The notes beneath the pieces were generated by a model that made no database searches, was not told the origin of the DNA, and saw only the letters and a program-made list of their open reading frames with translations. This document shows, piece by piece, positions 32,415 to 40,134 of a DNA stretch of 43,205 bases. The position numbers and the translations under genes were made by a program. Position 1 is the stretch's first letter. Each line of letters starts with the position of its first letter. Source of the DNA: a virus; IMG/VR virus record IMGVR_UViG_3300030012_002183, positions 1 through 43,205 of that record; one strand, written 5' to 3'.

Positions 32415-33048
32415 CAAACCATTCCTCCTCCTCAGTTATGTCAATGATGTTTGTTGGTTCCTTTAGAGCCGCCAACCGCAATTCCACTTTGTCAAGCAAT
32501 TGTGGCTCACCGGCCAACACATCAACAATGACGCCCATGATACCTTCCACGCGGTTGTGAGCGAGCAACAATTGTGAATCAACACCGATTTCCTGTTTCA
32601 ATTGACCGATGAGCCGTAGGGACGAATTGGCATTGCCCACCAAACGGCTGGCGTCGGCAACCCATTCCGATGTGATGCCTTCCTCGTCTTTGCGTTGTTC
32701 CAGTTCTTCTATCCACGACACCAATTTTTGTGCAATGTCTTCGGCAACCGCCAATGTGCTGATTGATTCGGAACGAGCCCGTTCAATGGATGCGGCCTGG
32801 GCATGGTCATACACCCGATGATGCTCCATGTGGTCTGATACCGTCCCGAAAGGCCACCGTTGTTGGGTTTCGAGATGGGTAGGCAAAAGAATGCCAGCAC
32901 GGATTTTTTGCTCCCATGTGCGGCACATAGGGTGAGCACACATTGGGCAGGGATGGTCGGATTCCGTCAGAACCCAAGCCAATACCCGTTCCTCCGTATC
33001 GTCCTCCGTCAATTCAAAACGGCGACGGATTTCATGTTCAGTCCTCAT
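32407..33048 (-). CDS. Helical protein with Cys4-like site, possible small-terminase relative
   Basis: The 213-residue protein begins MRTEHEIRRRFELTEDDTEE and carries CPMCAHPMC near residue 35, a possible zinc site. It continues with RWPFGTVSDHMEHHR and two long helices (SISTLAVAEDIAQKLVSWIE; ASRLVGNANSSLRLIGQLKQ). The HMEHH block followed by long helices is seen in some small terminase and DNA-recognition subunits, so packaging or origin recognition is possible. It overlaps the helicase gene as ATGA, which favours replication. The function stays open. Confidence 0.55.
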   Translation of the reverse strand: MRTEHEIRRRFELTEDDTEERVLAWVLTESDHPCPMCAHPMCRTWEQKIRAGILLPTHLETQQRWPFGTVSDHMEHHRVYDHAQAASIERARSESISTLAVAEDIAQKLVSWIEELEQRKDEEGITSEWVADASRLVGNANSSLRLIGQLKQEIGVDSQLLLAHNRVEGIMGVIVDVLAGEPQLLDKVELRLAALKEPTNIIDITEEEEWFGE

Positions 33049-34376
33049 TGTTCAATGCCTCCCCAAACAATCTTCTTCGTGATGGTCTCCGAAACTTCGG
33101 GTGTTGGGGCGTTGCCGATGCGACAGACGATACCCTTTCTACCCCGGCCCTCTTTGCGAGGAATGTATTCAAAATACCACGATTGACCCATGAGGTTCTC
33201 CTCCATCCATCTCTTTGCCGCCTGATAGTCGTTGGTAATCATGCGCTCGACCTCTTTCAACAATTGCGATTTGTTGATGTCCTGTTGCCAGAATGTGTCC
33301 TTGATGAGTTGTAGGTCTGCATCCATGACATTGCGGCGCATACCCAACGACGACTCCAATATCATAGACAAGCCATGTGTCATTTTGATGTCCAATATGC
33401 GGTTGCCCTGATAGTCGGGTTGCATCATGGTATAGCCAATTGCAAGCCGTCGGAATAGGTCGGATTCAAAGGAACGAACCTCCGGGCGTTCAAGCCACTC
33501 CTCCAATCGGTCGTCAAAGAGAACACCCGTGGGTGGGTTCTCCATGACTTCATCTTGGCGGTCAAGGAACCACTTGCGAATCTCCATATTTTGTGTAGCC
33601 AACCTTGCTCGGTCTTGATTCGTCATTTGTGCTTGTCGTCGCTGTGCCCTTTTGTATTCAAGTTCTTTTGCGGGGGACATTTCAATGTCAATGATGAAGA
33701 ACCGTCGGTCAAGACCTGACTCCAATTCAAACCGTGCCGGTTGTGTGCCAGCCCAAAGAGTGTAGAGTGTGGTGTATTGAACCCAACCTGATTTCATGGC
33801 TTTCATCACCCGTCCGTTGTCCGTTGATGTTAGGAGTTGGTTTTTCATATCAACGGAGTGGTCTTTCTTTTGTGCATCGGATATGGACGAGAACTCTTCA
33901 AAGCCCAAAAACCCACAACACAATTCACGAGCCAATGGTCGGCCCGTGATGTTTCCGTCCTCATCCACCGAACCAAACATACCGGCCTCCGTGATGCTGT
34001 TCGGCCCCATCATTGTTCTGAACCCAACACCATTCATTCCCTCGTTGTTGTAGAGCAAACCGTTGTGTTCGCTAAGGAACAATTGGATTAGGATTGATTT
34101 ACCCGAACCCTTGTCGCCACGCATCAAGATGTGCAAACGGGTGTCAGCAAGTTTTGACATCGGTGTGTAAATCGGGTGTCTGCCTTCCCGTCCCTTTGGG
34201 GTAGGCATGTGGCTATCCTCATCACAACAATGGCAAGTCATTCCTTTGTTTATGACATTGAACATGTGTGCCCCCACGGAACAAAGGAAAACTGGTATTT
34301 TGTCCTCGACACCAATGAAAAAGTTATCACTGGCGTAGGTCTCCACGAGATTGAAAATGTCTTTTGTTTGGGTCAT
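33045..34376 (-). CDS. MCM-like AAA+ replicative helicase
   Basis: The 443-residue protein has Walker A RGDKGSGKS (K93), a Walker B strand CGFLGFEEF (E160-E161) where MCM usually has DE, a sensor-1 region LWAGTQPARF, and GLDRRF (R224-R225) at the place of the MCM arginine finger LLSRFD. The N-terminal part carries CHCC near residue 48, perhaps a reduced zinc site, and the C-terminus (from about 370) looks like a winged helix. It is shorter than cellular MCM (about 600-700 residues) because the N-terminal domain is reduced. It would unwind the fork for PolB. ATG 34376 has GGAGTGA upstream. Confidence 0.75.
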   Translation of the reverse strand: MTQTKDIFNLVETYASDNFFIGVEDKIPVFLCSVGAHMFNVINKGMTCHCCDEDSHMPTPKGREGRHPIYTPMSKLADTRLHILMRGDKGSGKSILIQLFLSEHNGLLYNNEGMNGVGFRTMMGPNSITEAGMFGSVDEDGNITGRPLARELCCGFLGFEEFSSISDAQKKDHSVDMKNQLLTSTDNGRVMKAMKSGWVQYTTLYTLWAGTQPARFELESGLDRRFFIIDIEMSPAKELEYKRAQRRQAQMTNQDRARLATQNMEIRKWFLDRQDEVMENPPTGVLFDDRLEEWLERPEVRSFESDLFRRLAIGYTMMQPDYQGNRILDIKMTHGLSMILESSLGMRRNVMDADLQLIKDTFWQQDINKSQLLKEVERMITNDYQAAKRWMEENLMGQSWYFEYIPRKEGRGRKGIVCRIGNAPTPEVSETITKKIVWGGIEQ

Positions 34377-34400
34377 TGGATTCACTCCATTCACCCCCCA

Positions 34401-34835
34401 TCATTCTTCTTCGAGCATCTCCATGTAGTTATCAATCCGTTCTTTCAATTCATCAGTGTTTATGTCGGGGGAATCTAATTGGGCTTTCACTTGCTTACGG
34501 ATGAAAGCGGGGTATTTGCGGAAGGCAAAGGCCAATGATTTCTGTTCATGCATAGCCAAGGATAATTTTGCCACCACCACTTCTTCGGGAACAATGTCAA
34601 AAAGGCTGACGGTGTAGGTATTGCCGGTGCCTCGATGTTTGGTGTAGCCAGCACGGCGGAACATTGGGTGGATTGCCAAAAGAGATGATGCCGCTTTGAT
34701 TTCTTGGGACACCACGGACGACAGATTGTTGTCAATGTAATTCACAATTTCATGCAAGGAGCAACGGCCGTTGATTCTGATGTATTGATATGCAGCATTC
34801 ACGAATCGTTGGTTGCCCGTGTTGCTGTTGCCCAT
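34401..34835 (-). CDS. Small protein, first gene of helicase operon (144 aa)
   Basis: From ATG 34835 the product begins MGNSNTGNQRFVNAAYQYIR and reads as a winged helix (INGRCSLHEIVNYIDNNLSS, wing near YTKHRGTGNTYTVSL) followed by helices and an acidic end (YMEMLEEE). ATG 34835 is 24 bases from a TATA box and has GAGGAGA just upstream. The same frame extends to 35021, with a second possible start there, but that would place the promoter box inside the gene. It may be a helicase loader or regulator; this is a guess from position and fold. Confidence 0.6.
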   Translation of the reverse strand: MGNSNTGNQRFVNAAYQYIRINGRCSLHEIVNYIDNNLSSVVSQEIKAASSLLAIHPMFRRAGYTKHRGTGNTYTVSLFDIVPEEVVVAKLSLAMHEQKSLAFAFRKYPAFIRKQVKAQLDSPDINTDELKERIDNYMEMLEEE

Positions 34836-34856
34836 AATCTCCTCTAAAGCATGGTA

Positions 34857-34866
34857 GGATATAAAG
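34857..34866 (-). promoter_or_regulatory. TATA box CTTTATATCC, helicase operon
   Basis: Minus-strand CGACGC plus CTTTATATCC, 24 bases before ATG 34835. The element GTCATGCGTTT (34918-34928) lies about 52 bases upstream, as it does before the methyltransferase operon. Confidence 0.75.
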
Positions 34867-35101
34867 GCGTCGGTCGGGCAATTCTTTCTGATTGATTCTT
34901 CTCCGTGAGAAAGAAATAAACGCATGACGGCGGGACAAGCGGCGTTTTTCTTTTCTTGTTTCATCAGGATTTTGAATCTATTCTGTTCTGTATGTAAGAA
35001 CGCCATTTCACCACCCCCCATGTCTTAAGAAAGAATAAAAATAAACCGAAAACCGATGCACAGCGACCCATTTATATTTTCTGCCGATTCTCCAAGAATA
35101 G
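34867..35101. other. Longest intergenic stretch; AT-rich, inverted repeat, possible control region
   Basis: The stretch lies between the helicase-operon promoter and the terminator of the upstream operon. It holds an 8-base inverted repeat (TTCTTTCT at 34882-34889, AGAAAGAA at 34908-34915), the shared 11-base element at 34918-34928, and AT-rich runs around 35031-35090. A minus-strand open frame continues through 34867-35021 from the downstream gene. It could be a promoter control region or part of a replication origin; nothing here proves either. Confidence 0.4.
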
Positions 35102-35107
35102 AAAAAA
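35102..35107 (-). terminator. Oligo-T terminator after 35108-35947
   Basis: On the minus strand six T residues follow the TAA stop immediately. Archaeal RNA polymerase terminates at such T-runs without a hairpin. It separates two operons. Confidence 0.55.
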
Positions 35108-35947
35108 TTAGCGGCTTGCGACCCAATCCGCCATGATTCGGGTATTTCTCTTGTATTTTGCAAGCGTCGAGGTGTATTGAAAGCCCTCGGTTTTGAACAA
35201 AGGCGTGGTGTGGTTTAGGAGTGGGGACACATTGATGAAGTCGTCATACATGATTCTCAGGATGCGGTAAATCTCACTGTAGTCGGCGGTTGTCGAGCAA
35301 CGCATAGGATATACGATATGAGCATGGGTATGCTCTCCCTTTTGTAGAGCCGGGATGAAGACAAACGATTGGGTTTCTTCAACCATAAGCACTCGTATCA
35401 ACAACAGATTGTTGTCCTTTCTCCACACTCCAACAATGGACGGTATCGTTTTTGCACGGTAGGAGGAGAACCCTTTGACCTTGACATGCATGGTGTATGG
35501 CTCCCAAAACAAAGCGTAAGCACTTTCTATACCATCATCCGACAACATGATTTTGCTTATTTCGTCAAGGGCGGGGTAGGTAAGATGTCCCCAGGGTCTA
35601 TGGATGATACGGACAATGAACAGATTTTTCTCCATATCTCCTTGAAGAATGACCTTTGTTTCATCCCCTTCCAACAACACACCTTTGATGATGTCGAGTG
35701 CAGTTTCTCCGGTTTCTGTGAAACGGTGTTTCAACACATCATTGAAGTGGCTTCTTGGGAGTGTTTCTTTGTGGCAAACGGTATCAAGCAGATTCCACAA
35801 GGTGTGGTAGCCCTCGAAGATGTAGGTTGTGTAAGTGTCTTTGTCCATAATTTTCAGACATGGGTTGAACTTCCGGTTGGTTCCATAGCCCATGTATTCC
35901 CATCCAAGATTCTCCTTTGCCAAATCAAGCAGATAGTGCGGTTTCAT
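35108..35947 (-). CDS. Unknown protein (279 aa)
   Basis: The product begins MKPHYLLDLAKENLGWEYMG from ATG 35947, which overlaps the previous stop by one base. It is mixed alpha/beta, with VKVKGFSSYRAKTIPSIVGV and LLLIRVLMVEETQSFVFIPA as long strands. A His-rich spot, GEHTHAHIVYP, could bind a metal. No family is recognised. It is the last gene of its operon and is followed by an oligo-T terminator. Confidence 0.6.
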   Translation of the reverse strand: MKPHYLLDLAKENLGWEYMGYGTNRKFNPCLKIMDKDTYTTYIFEGYHTLWNLLDTVCHKETLPRSHFNDVLKHRFTETGETALDIIKGVLLEGDETKVILQGDMEKNLFIVRIIHRPWGHLTYPALDEISKIMLSDDGIESAYALFWEPYTMHVKVKGFSSYRAKTIPSIVGVWRKDNNLLLIRVLMVEETQSFVFIPALQKGEHTHAHIVYPMRCSTTADYSEIYRILRIMYDDFINVSPLLNHTTPLFKTEGFQYTSTLAKYKRNTRIMADWVASR

Positions 35948-36486
35948 CAAATCATCTCCTTCCACCAGGTCGGCGTGGCCCGTCCTTTGTTCCATGTAGC
36001 AAAGCCAGCCTTTTCACGGACATAAAACTTGCGGTATGCCCCCACAGAATCATAGACTGTGGCATCCAAAAGGTCAAGATTTCTGCCAACGGACTGATTC
36101 AAAGCACGGGCGAAAGGTGTCTGCGGACCAAAAGAAATGTAGTCTGACCAATTGATGTCCCCCAACACTTGCAGTTGCCGCTCGGCGGCGTGCTCTTTGT
36201 TGTATCGGAAGCGGAACTCGTCGCAAAGGGATAGACCATGCTCCCACAGCCATAGCATGTTGTCGTAGGACTCGGATGCCCAGATAGTGCATGGGTGGTG
36301 AGGGTAGCCCCCACGGTGAGGTTTTCCCGTTGATTTAGCCAGCGGCATTTTGTCGAGCGGGCAATCGTTTGAAAGCAAAGCGGAAACCAACATCTGAACG
36401 GTCTCCGTAGGCATCTTGACAATGTGCTGGTCGCATTGATAGCGAGCCGCTGTGTCGGGGTCTGCATCAAGAATGAAAATGTTCAT
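35947..36486 (-). CDS. Conserved viral protein, MNIFxLDxDPxxAA family
   Basis: The 179-residue protein begins MNIFILDADPDTAARYQCDQ and continues HIVKMPTETVQML, HPCTIWASESYDNMLWLWEH and a C-terminal AYRKFYVREKAGFATW. This pattern is shared with a family common in cyanophages and other marine viruses, sometimes annotated as related to pyrimidine-dimer glycosylases. The function is not established, and the T4 endonuclease V active site is not evident here. GGTGAGGAAG is the SD. Confidence 0.65.
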   Translation of the reverse strand: MNIFILDADPDTAARYQCDQHIVKMPTETVQMLVSALLSNDCPLDKMPLAKSTGKPHRGGYPHHPCTIWASESYDNMLWLWEHGLSLCDEFRFRYNKEHAAERQLQVLGDINWSDYISFGPQTPFARALNQSVGRNLDLLDATVYDSVGAYRKFYVREKAGFATWNKGRATPTWWKEMI

Positions 36487-36492
36487 TCTTCC

Positions 36493-36948
36493 TCACCAAC
36501 ACTTGTCGCAACGCATTTCGTCTTCCCCATCATCATACCATGAGTCCGTTGTTAGAGCACCACAATTTTCACATTCCTGAACGCTGTTGTCAGGTTTTCC
36601 GTTGATGTAGATTACGCCATCCTCGACTCTCAGGGTTGGTCGGGTCTGAAAAATCATCCCGCATGTTGCAGGGTCTTGGTCAGTCTCGGGCAATTTGTCA
36701 AGGTCAATGACACAAAAGATTCCGGCATCAACACCGAAGGACATTTCATCATTTGCGGTGTAAAGGCCGTAGTCCCAGTGCCACGAGCCGTCGCCTCCAT
36801 TTGACCAAATCTTGATTCGTTGGCCGTGCCAGGTAATGATTGAATCCAGATGGTCTCCGTCCGACCCTTCGTGTTTGAGTGTCTCGTCGCAGAACTTGTC
36901 CCACTCATCGTCGGGGATGATGTAGCATGGGTCGCCAAGGTAAAACAT
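36493..36948 (-). CDS. Acidic protein with C-terminal zinc ribbon (151 aa)
   Basis: The product begins MFYLGDPCYIIPDDEWDKFC; the LGDPCYxI opening is shared by small proteins of many phages. The middle is beta-rich and acidic (GLYTANDEMSFGVDAGIFCV), and the end has CENC and CDKC knuckles of a zinc ribbon. The ATG overlaps the upstream stop by one base. Function unknown. Confidence 0.6.
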   Translation of the reverse strand: MFYLGDPCYIIPDDEWDKFCDETLKHEGSDGDHLDSIITWHGQRIKIWSNGGDGSWHWDYGLYTANDEMSFGVDAGIFCVIDLDKLPETDQDPATCGMIFQTRPTLRVEDGVIYINGKPDNSVQECENCGALTTDSWYDDGEDEMRCDKCW

Positions 36949-37226
36949 CAGATGGCCTCCTTGTCAATGAACTGGTGGATGCGATACATGGCTTCCTGAA
37001 CATAATTGTTCCACTCGTTGAAAAAGCGGTCGCCACGGTCCTGGTAGGACTCATGCATGTCCGTGAAGCCCAATGATTTGTAGAGTTCGTCGTGATTCCA
37101 AGCGTGGTTAGTCTCGAAGTTTTCCGATGCGGGACAGTTAGCCAGCCGTCCCTCACCCAACTCCAATGCCATCTCGAAGAATGCACGGGGTATTTTTTCG
37201 TTTTCAAGTGTCCATTTGTCTTTCAT
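36948..37226 (-). CDS. Unknown helical protein (92 aa)
   Basis: The product begins MKDKWTLENEKIPRAFFEMA and is helical and acidic, with many aromatic residues (DRFFNEWNNYVQEAMYRIHQ). The start forms ATGA with the upstream stop. No family recognised. Confidence 0.6.
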   Translation of the reverse strand: MKDKWTLENEKIPRAFFEMALELGEGRLANCPASENFETNHAWNHDELYKSLGFTDMHESYQDRGDRFFNEWNNYVQEAMYRIHQFIDKEAI

Positions 37227-37528
37227 AAATCCTCACCATACCACTCAATAAAGGCGTGGGGGTCAGCCATGACCCACACCGAGCACATGTAATTTGACTG
37301 GCCATCGGCATTCGTTGTCCAGGTTTTGTGTTGCTCCACGCCACGAGTGATTCTGATTGTTTGTGCAAGCGAAGCGGGGCTTGCAACATACCGACCGATG
37401 GAAGAACGCTGTAGTCGTTCAAACAATTGTTGCGTCGTCAGGCCGTCGGGCTCCTGAACGAGGTTCTCATAGATAAGCAATTTTATGCGGGTGCTCCTGC
37501 GACCCGTCTTTGATTTGTAGCCAGCCAT
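37223..37528 (-). CDS. Putative winged-helix protein (101 aa)
   Basis: From ATG 37528 the product begins MAGYKSKTGRRSTRIKLLIY. Residues about 18-60 look like a winged helix (PDGLTTQQLFERLQRSSIGR, then PASLAQTIRITRGVEQ), with a basic N-terminal arm. ATG 37528 is exactly 24 bases from the TATA box, which settles the start. Probably a DNA-binding regulator at the head of its operon. Confidence 0.6.
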   Translation of the reverse strand: MAGYKSKTGRRSTRIKLLIYENLVQEPDGLTTQQLFERLQRSSIGRYVASPASLAQTIRITRGVEQHKTWTTNADGQSNYMCSVWVMADPHAFIEWYGEDL

Positions 37529-37549
37529 AATACAACACAACCCATGATA

Positions 37550-37559
37550 GGATATAAAG
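37550..37559 (-). promoter_or_regulatory. TATA box CTTTATATCC before 37528
   Basis: Minus-strand CGATGA plus CTTTATATCC, 24 bases before ATG 37528; it abuts the stop codon of the upstream gene. Confidence 0.7.
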
Positions 37560-37871
37560 TCATCGCTGACCGCTCTGCTTTCGCTTTTCGGCCTTCCATT
37601 TTAAATAACAAGGACCGCACCTTTTCTCGTATTTGTGCCCCGATGGAGAGCCCGATAATTCTGCGCCACAATCCGAACAACCAGTTTTCGTGTTTTGCAC
37701 GGGAACCTCGCTTTCGGTAAGGTATTTTACTGCGAGACTTTTCACAAGTTTTTCGTCAGTCTCGGTATCAAAGTCAAACAAGCCATTTTGTATAAGCTTC
37801 TTAGCAAGCAATTTCAACTCCCCAACTTGGAGAAGAAGGTAATTGACCCTTGCCTGAGATTTTCTGGACAT
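37560..37871 (-). CDS. Small protein with zinc ribbon-like end (103 aa)
   Basis: The product begins MSRKSQARVNYLLLQVGELK with a helical N-terminal half. The C-terminal half has CSDC and CGPC pairs around residues 65-87, then a very basic end (LKWKAEKRKQSGQR). The basic tail and zinc site point to nucleic acid binding. The start lies 18 bases after the previous stop. Confidence 0.6.
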   Translation of the reverse strand: MSRKSQARVNYLLLQVGELKLLAKKLIQNGLFDFDTETDEKLVKSLAVKYLTESEVPVQNTKTGCSDCGAELSGSPSGHKYEKRCGPCYLKWKAEKRKQSGQR

Positions 37872-37889
37872 TACTTACCACCACTTTTA

Positions 37890-38240
37890 TCAGCCGGTCA
37901 GGTAGTCAGCATATCCTCGACATTCCTGCAAAAAGATGATGAGGTCTGCATGTTTGGATTGCTCTGGTTGTTGGTAATACTGGGGATGGGTGATGAGGCT
38001 GTGGACTTTGATACGAGCCAACTCGGCGTAGGCCTCTACCATGATTTTTTCCATGTTCTCCATGACAACAGTGTTTTCATCCTGACTCACCACCCACTTG
38101 ATAACCTCGGGGTGCTTTGCGAACCAGTAATAATTTACAAGGGTTATTCTTGTTGTGAACACCCGGTCGCCATGCAGTCGGTTGGTGTCGAGGTCTGACC
38201 ACGACAATTTTTCTCCGGGACGGAATGGTTTGTCTGTCAT
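37890..38240 (-). CDS. Unknown helical protein (116 aa)
   Basis: ATG 38240 is chosen because GGTGAG lies 6 bases upstream, just after the previous stop. The product begins MTDKPFRPGEKLSWSDLDTN and has a long helical middle (ENMEKIMVEAYAELARIKVH). No family recognised. Confidence 0.6.
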   Translation of the reverse strand: MTDKPFRPGEKLSWSDLDTNRLHGDRVFTTRITLVNYYWFAKHPEVIKWVVSQDENTVVMENMEKIMVEAYAELARIKVHSLITHPQYYQQPEQSKHADLIIFLQECRGYADYLTG

Positions 38241-38244
38241 GTTC

Positions 38245-38685
38245 TCACCACAGGGTAATAAAGTCGCTTCCATCTTCATTCCACTTGGAACAACGGTCGC
38301 GAGAATGAAGTAGGTTCCCCTGCTTCGGCATCATGTCGTAGGGCGCATAATAGACCTTGCCCATCCAATGTCTGAGGTCATTGGCGATTGGGGAGTGGTA
38401 GATGGCCCAGGTAGAGTCGCAACAATTTGCTTGGCGAATCTCTATCTGGTTGATTCGGATGCACGAGTATTTCAAGTCGTCGTAGGCTTGGGCGCAACAG
38501 TAGTCCTGACACCATTCGTTAGGATTTTTTGTCTCCTCGAAGATGATGATGTGGAGGCGTCTGTCAATCCATACTTTTGCTTGTGTTGGGATGAGGCAGT
38601 CGGTGTCATGGAAGTCCCGACCCTTCTTGTAGATGATGTTTCTGAACTCATCATCAGGCCAAGCGGCCTTCATTCCATCGCTCAT
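38245..38685 (-). CDS. Unknown protein (146 aa)
   Basis: The product begins MSDGMKAAWPDDEFRNIIYK and contains seven Cys, including CQDYCC in the middle, with strands (RLHIIIFEET, GKVYYAPYDM). Cys spacing is not that of a standard zinc finger. The start forms ATGA with the previous stop. Function unknown. Confidence 0.6.
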   Translation of the reverse strand: MSDGMKAAWPDDEFRNIIYKKGRDFHDTDCLIPTQAKVWIDRRLHIIIFEETKNPNEWCQDYCCAQAYDDLKYSCIRINQIEIRQANCCDSTWAIYHSPIANDLRHWMGKVYYAPYDMMPKQGNLLHSRDRCSKWNEDGSDFITLW

Positions 38686-38894
38686 TGTGAATCCTCCAAT
38701 CGGTATTCGGCTCGAAGCTCATCGCAACGCTTCACGAAGCGTTCCCTGTCAAAAACTGCGTTGGTGTGGATGAGTGTTTCGGCCATCCAGTCCCGTGTGA
38801 ACTTGAACAGGTAATCATCAATCATGAGGCTGATGCACCATGCGAAGTATTCAAAGTGCTGACGAGTCAATGGGGTCTTGGGTATCTTGGTCAT
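38682..38894 (-). CDS. Small helical protein (70 aa)
   Basis: The product begins MTKIPKTPLTRQHFEYFAWC and is helical throughout (DYLFKFTRDWMAETLIHTNA; ERFVKRCDELRAEYRLEDS). GAGGAGGAAGAAC from the previous gene is its SD and the overlap is ATGA. Function unknown. Confidence 0.6.
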   Translation of the reverse strand: MTKIPKTPLTRQHFEYFAWCISLMIDDYLFKFTRDWMAETLIHTNAVFDRERFVKRCDELRAEYRLEDSQ

Positions 38895-39166
38895 TGTTCT
38901 TCCTCCTCTTTCAATTGGGTGAGAATGTTTCCACAGCGAGTGCTACGCTGGATGATGAGGTCCTCGCAACAATTGGCACAATACCAGCGAGTGTTGCTTG
39001 AGGTTGGGTAGAAGTTCTTACGGCATGTTGGTCTCATACACTGCTCCCAGTTGTCAGATTTGGGAAAGGTGTTCTCGTATTGGCGTCGAGACCTGTCCGA
39101 TAGAACCCACCAGCCGTGCTTTCGGCGGAAGTCAATTTCCCTAAAGTCCTGGGAATCGTTGTTCAT
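38891..39166 (-). CDS. Zinc-finger protein (91 aa)
   Basis: The product begins MNNDSQDFREIDFRRKHGWW. Residues about 43-67 hold Cys pairs (CMRPTC, then CANCC) for one zinc site in a basic context. It ends KEEEEQ, the coding form of the SD for the next gene. Start overlaps the previous stop as ATGA. Confidence 0.6.
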   Translation of the reverse strand: MNNDSQDFREIDFRRKHGWWVLSDRSRRQYENTFPKSDNWEQCMRPTCRKNFYPTSSNTRWYCANCCEDLIIQRSTRCGNILTQLKEEEEQ

Positions 39167-39483
39167 ACTTCTTCACCTTCCAGCCTTTGTTGTCCGGCGC
39201 ACTTGAAATCATCATGCGAGCAATCCATTGGTTCGGCACTTGGCCACGCAACGATGAGATAATCGCCAATGCCTCCTCCGTCGTCGTCTTCGAGGGTCGC
39301 ATACATTGTGGAGCAATCCTCCCAAGACTTGTGAATGACAAGTTCCAGTTCCTCGGAACCCGCCTTGACCATGATACCAGTTCGGTGTGCATCATACTTG
39401 TTGTATTCATAACAGTGCTCGCACACTTTGGCCCCCTTGGAGTAGAAAACCCGGAAAGTCTCTCCATCTCTAAAGACTGTCAT
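39163..39483 (-). CDS. Small acidic Cys-containing protein (106 aa)
   Basis: The product begins MTVFRDGETFRVFYSKGAKV and has CEHC near residue 21 and C-x5-to-7-C near the end (MDCSHDDFKCAG). A long beta/acidic middle lies between (YATLEDDDGGGIGDYLIVAW). It overlaps the upstream gene by 14 bases. Function unknown. Confidence 0.6.
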   Translation of the reverse strand: MTVFRDGETFRVFYSKGAKVCEHCYEYNKYDAHRTGIMVKAGSEELELVIHKSWEDCSTMYATLEDDDGGGIGDYLIVAWPSAEPMDCSHDDFKCAGQQRLEGEEV

Positions 39484-39778
39484 TGCGCTCCCTCATGATG
39501 TGTTCGTAAATCTTGTTGAATCGGGAAAGAAGTGTTGAACGGCTCCCGGTGATGTTGAAGTAGGTCTTCACATCGGACACCTTCCAGCGGCGATGGGGTT
39601 TCATGCCAACCTTGCACCACATGGTCAAGTCCCGCTTGCTCACCATCAGATTCCAAATGGCGTGGGGCATCTGCGCTCCGTTCACATTGACAAACTCGCC
39701 ACTTTCGAGCTGGTGCGTCAATTGGTTCCAGAAGGGGCTGGCAATTAGGTTCTCAAGTTCTTTCTTTGTCAGGGTCAT
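39470..39778 (-). CDS. Putative DNA-binding protein, operon head (102 aa)
   Basis: The product begins MTLTKKELENLIASPFWNQL. Its C-terminal half (MKPHRRWKVSDVKTYFNITG, SRSTLLSRFNKIYEHI) has a helix-turn-helix look and is basic. The TATA box is 58 bases upstream, leaving a leader of about 34 bases with GGAGTTG near the ATG. It may bind DNA or regulate its own operon. Confidence 0.55.
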   Translation of the reverse strand: MTLTKKELENLIASPFWNQLTHQLESGEFVNVNGAQMPHAIWNLMVSKRDLTMWCKVGMKPHRRWKVSDVKTYFNITGSRSTLLSRFNKIYEHIMRERNDSL

Positions 39779-39833
39779 GGTGTTTCAACTCCGTTTCGGC
39801 TTTCTCCGCCTACACATCACTGATTGTTTGACA

Positions 39834-39842
39834 GCATATAAA
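39834..39842 (-). promoter_or_regulatory. TATA box with CATTG flank, promoter of 39778 operon
   Basis: The plus strand reads CAGCATATAAACATTG, identical over 16 bases to the box before the ArdC gene at 41986. Both lack the CGGTGTC flank of the other minus-strand promoters and both have longer leaders, so they form a separate class. Confidence 0.65.
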
Positions 39843-39864
39843 CATTGGCTTGGCGAGGCTGGCA

Positions 39865-40134
39865 TCATCGGATTCGCCTCCATAGCGTTATTCTGGTGTC
39901 CACATCAATTTGCTGGAAATCGGGGTGTGGTCTCAAAACACCAATCACTTGCATGGTGGATGGCTGGAGAGCACGAGACCTCGCCCCACGATTCAGTTTT
40001 TTCTGGTGTGTGGACCAGTCATAATCCATGAGTTTTCTTGCAATGTCCTTGGCAACGAATTGGTCTCCGACCCGCATGACAAGCTTGATGTCTTTCACCC
40101 AGCGTTCTTTCTGCGTTGCGCTGATTCTTGCCAT
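39865..40134 (-). CDS. Putative winged-helix protein (89 aa)
   Basis: ATG 40134 overlaps the previous TGA by one base, so the longer frame to 40350 is rejected. The product begins MARISATQKERWVKDIKLVM; GDQFVAKDIARKLMDYDW followed by PSTMQVIGVLRPHPDF fits a winged helix used by small viral and archaeal DNA-binding proteins. It ends the ArdC operon. Confidence 0.55.
   Translation of the reverse strand: MARISATQKERWVKDIKLVMRVGDQFVAKDIARKLMDYDWSTHQKKLNRGARSRALQPSTMQVIGVLRPHPDFQQIDVDTRITLWRRIR

Noticed and set aside
34836-35021. N-terminal extension of gene 34401 up to 35021
   Set aside because: It would put a consensus promoter box and its 24-base start inside the gene. A TTTATTTTT stretch near 35036 could drive the long form, so this is kept only as an alternative.
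39785-39817. Ten-codon leader peptide (MCRRRKPKRS) before 39470-39778
   Set aside because: The predicted transcription start (about 39812) falls inside its start codon region, so the ATG would not be in the message or would be at its very end. No conservation can be tested.
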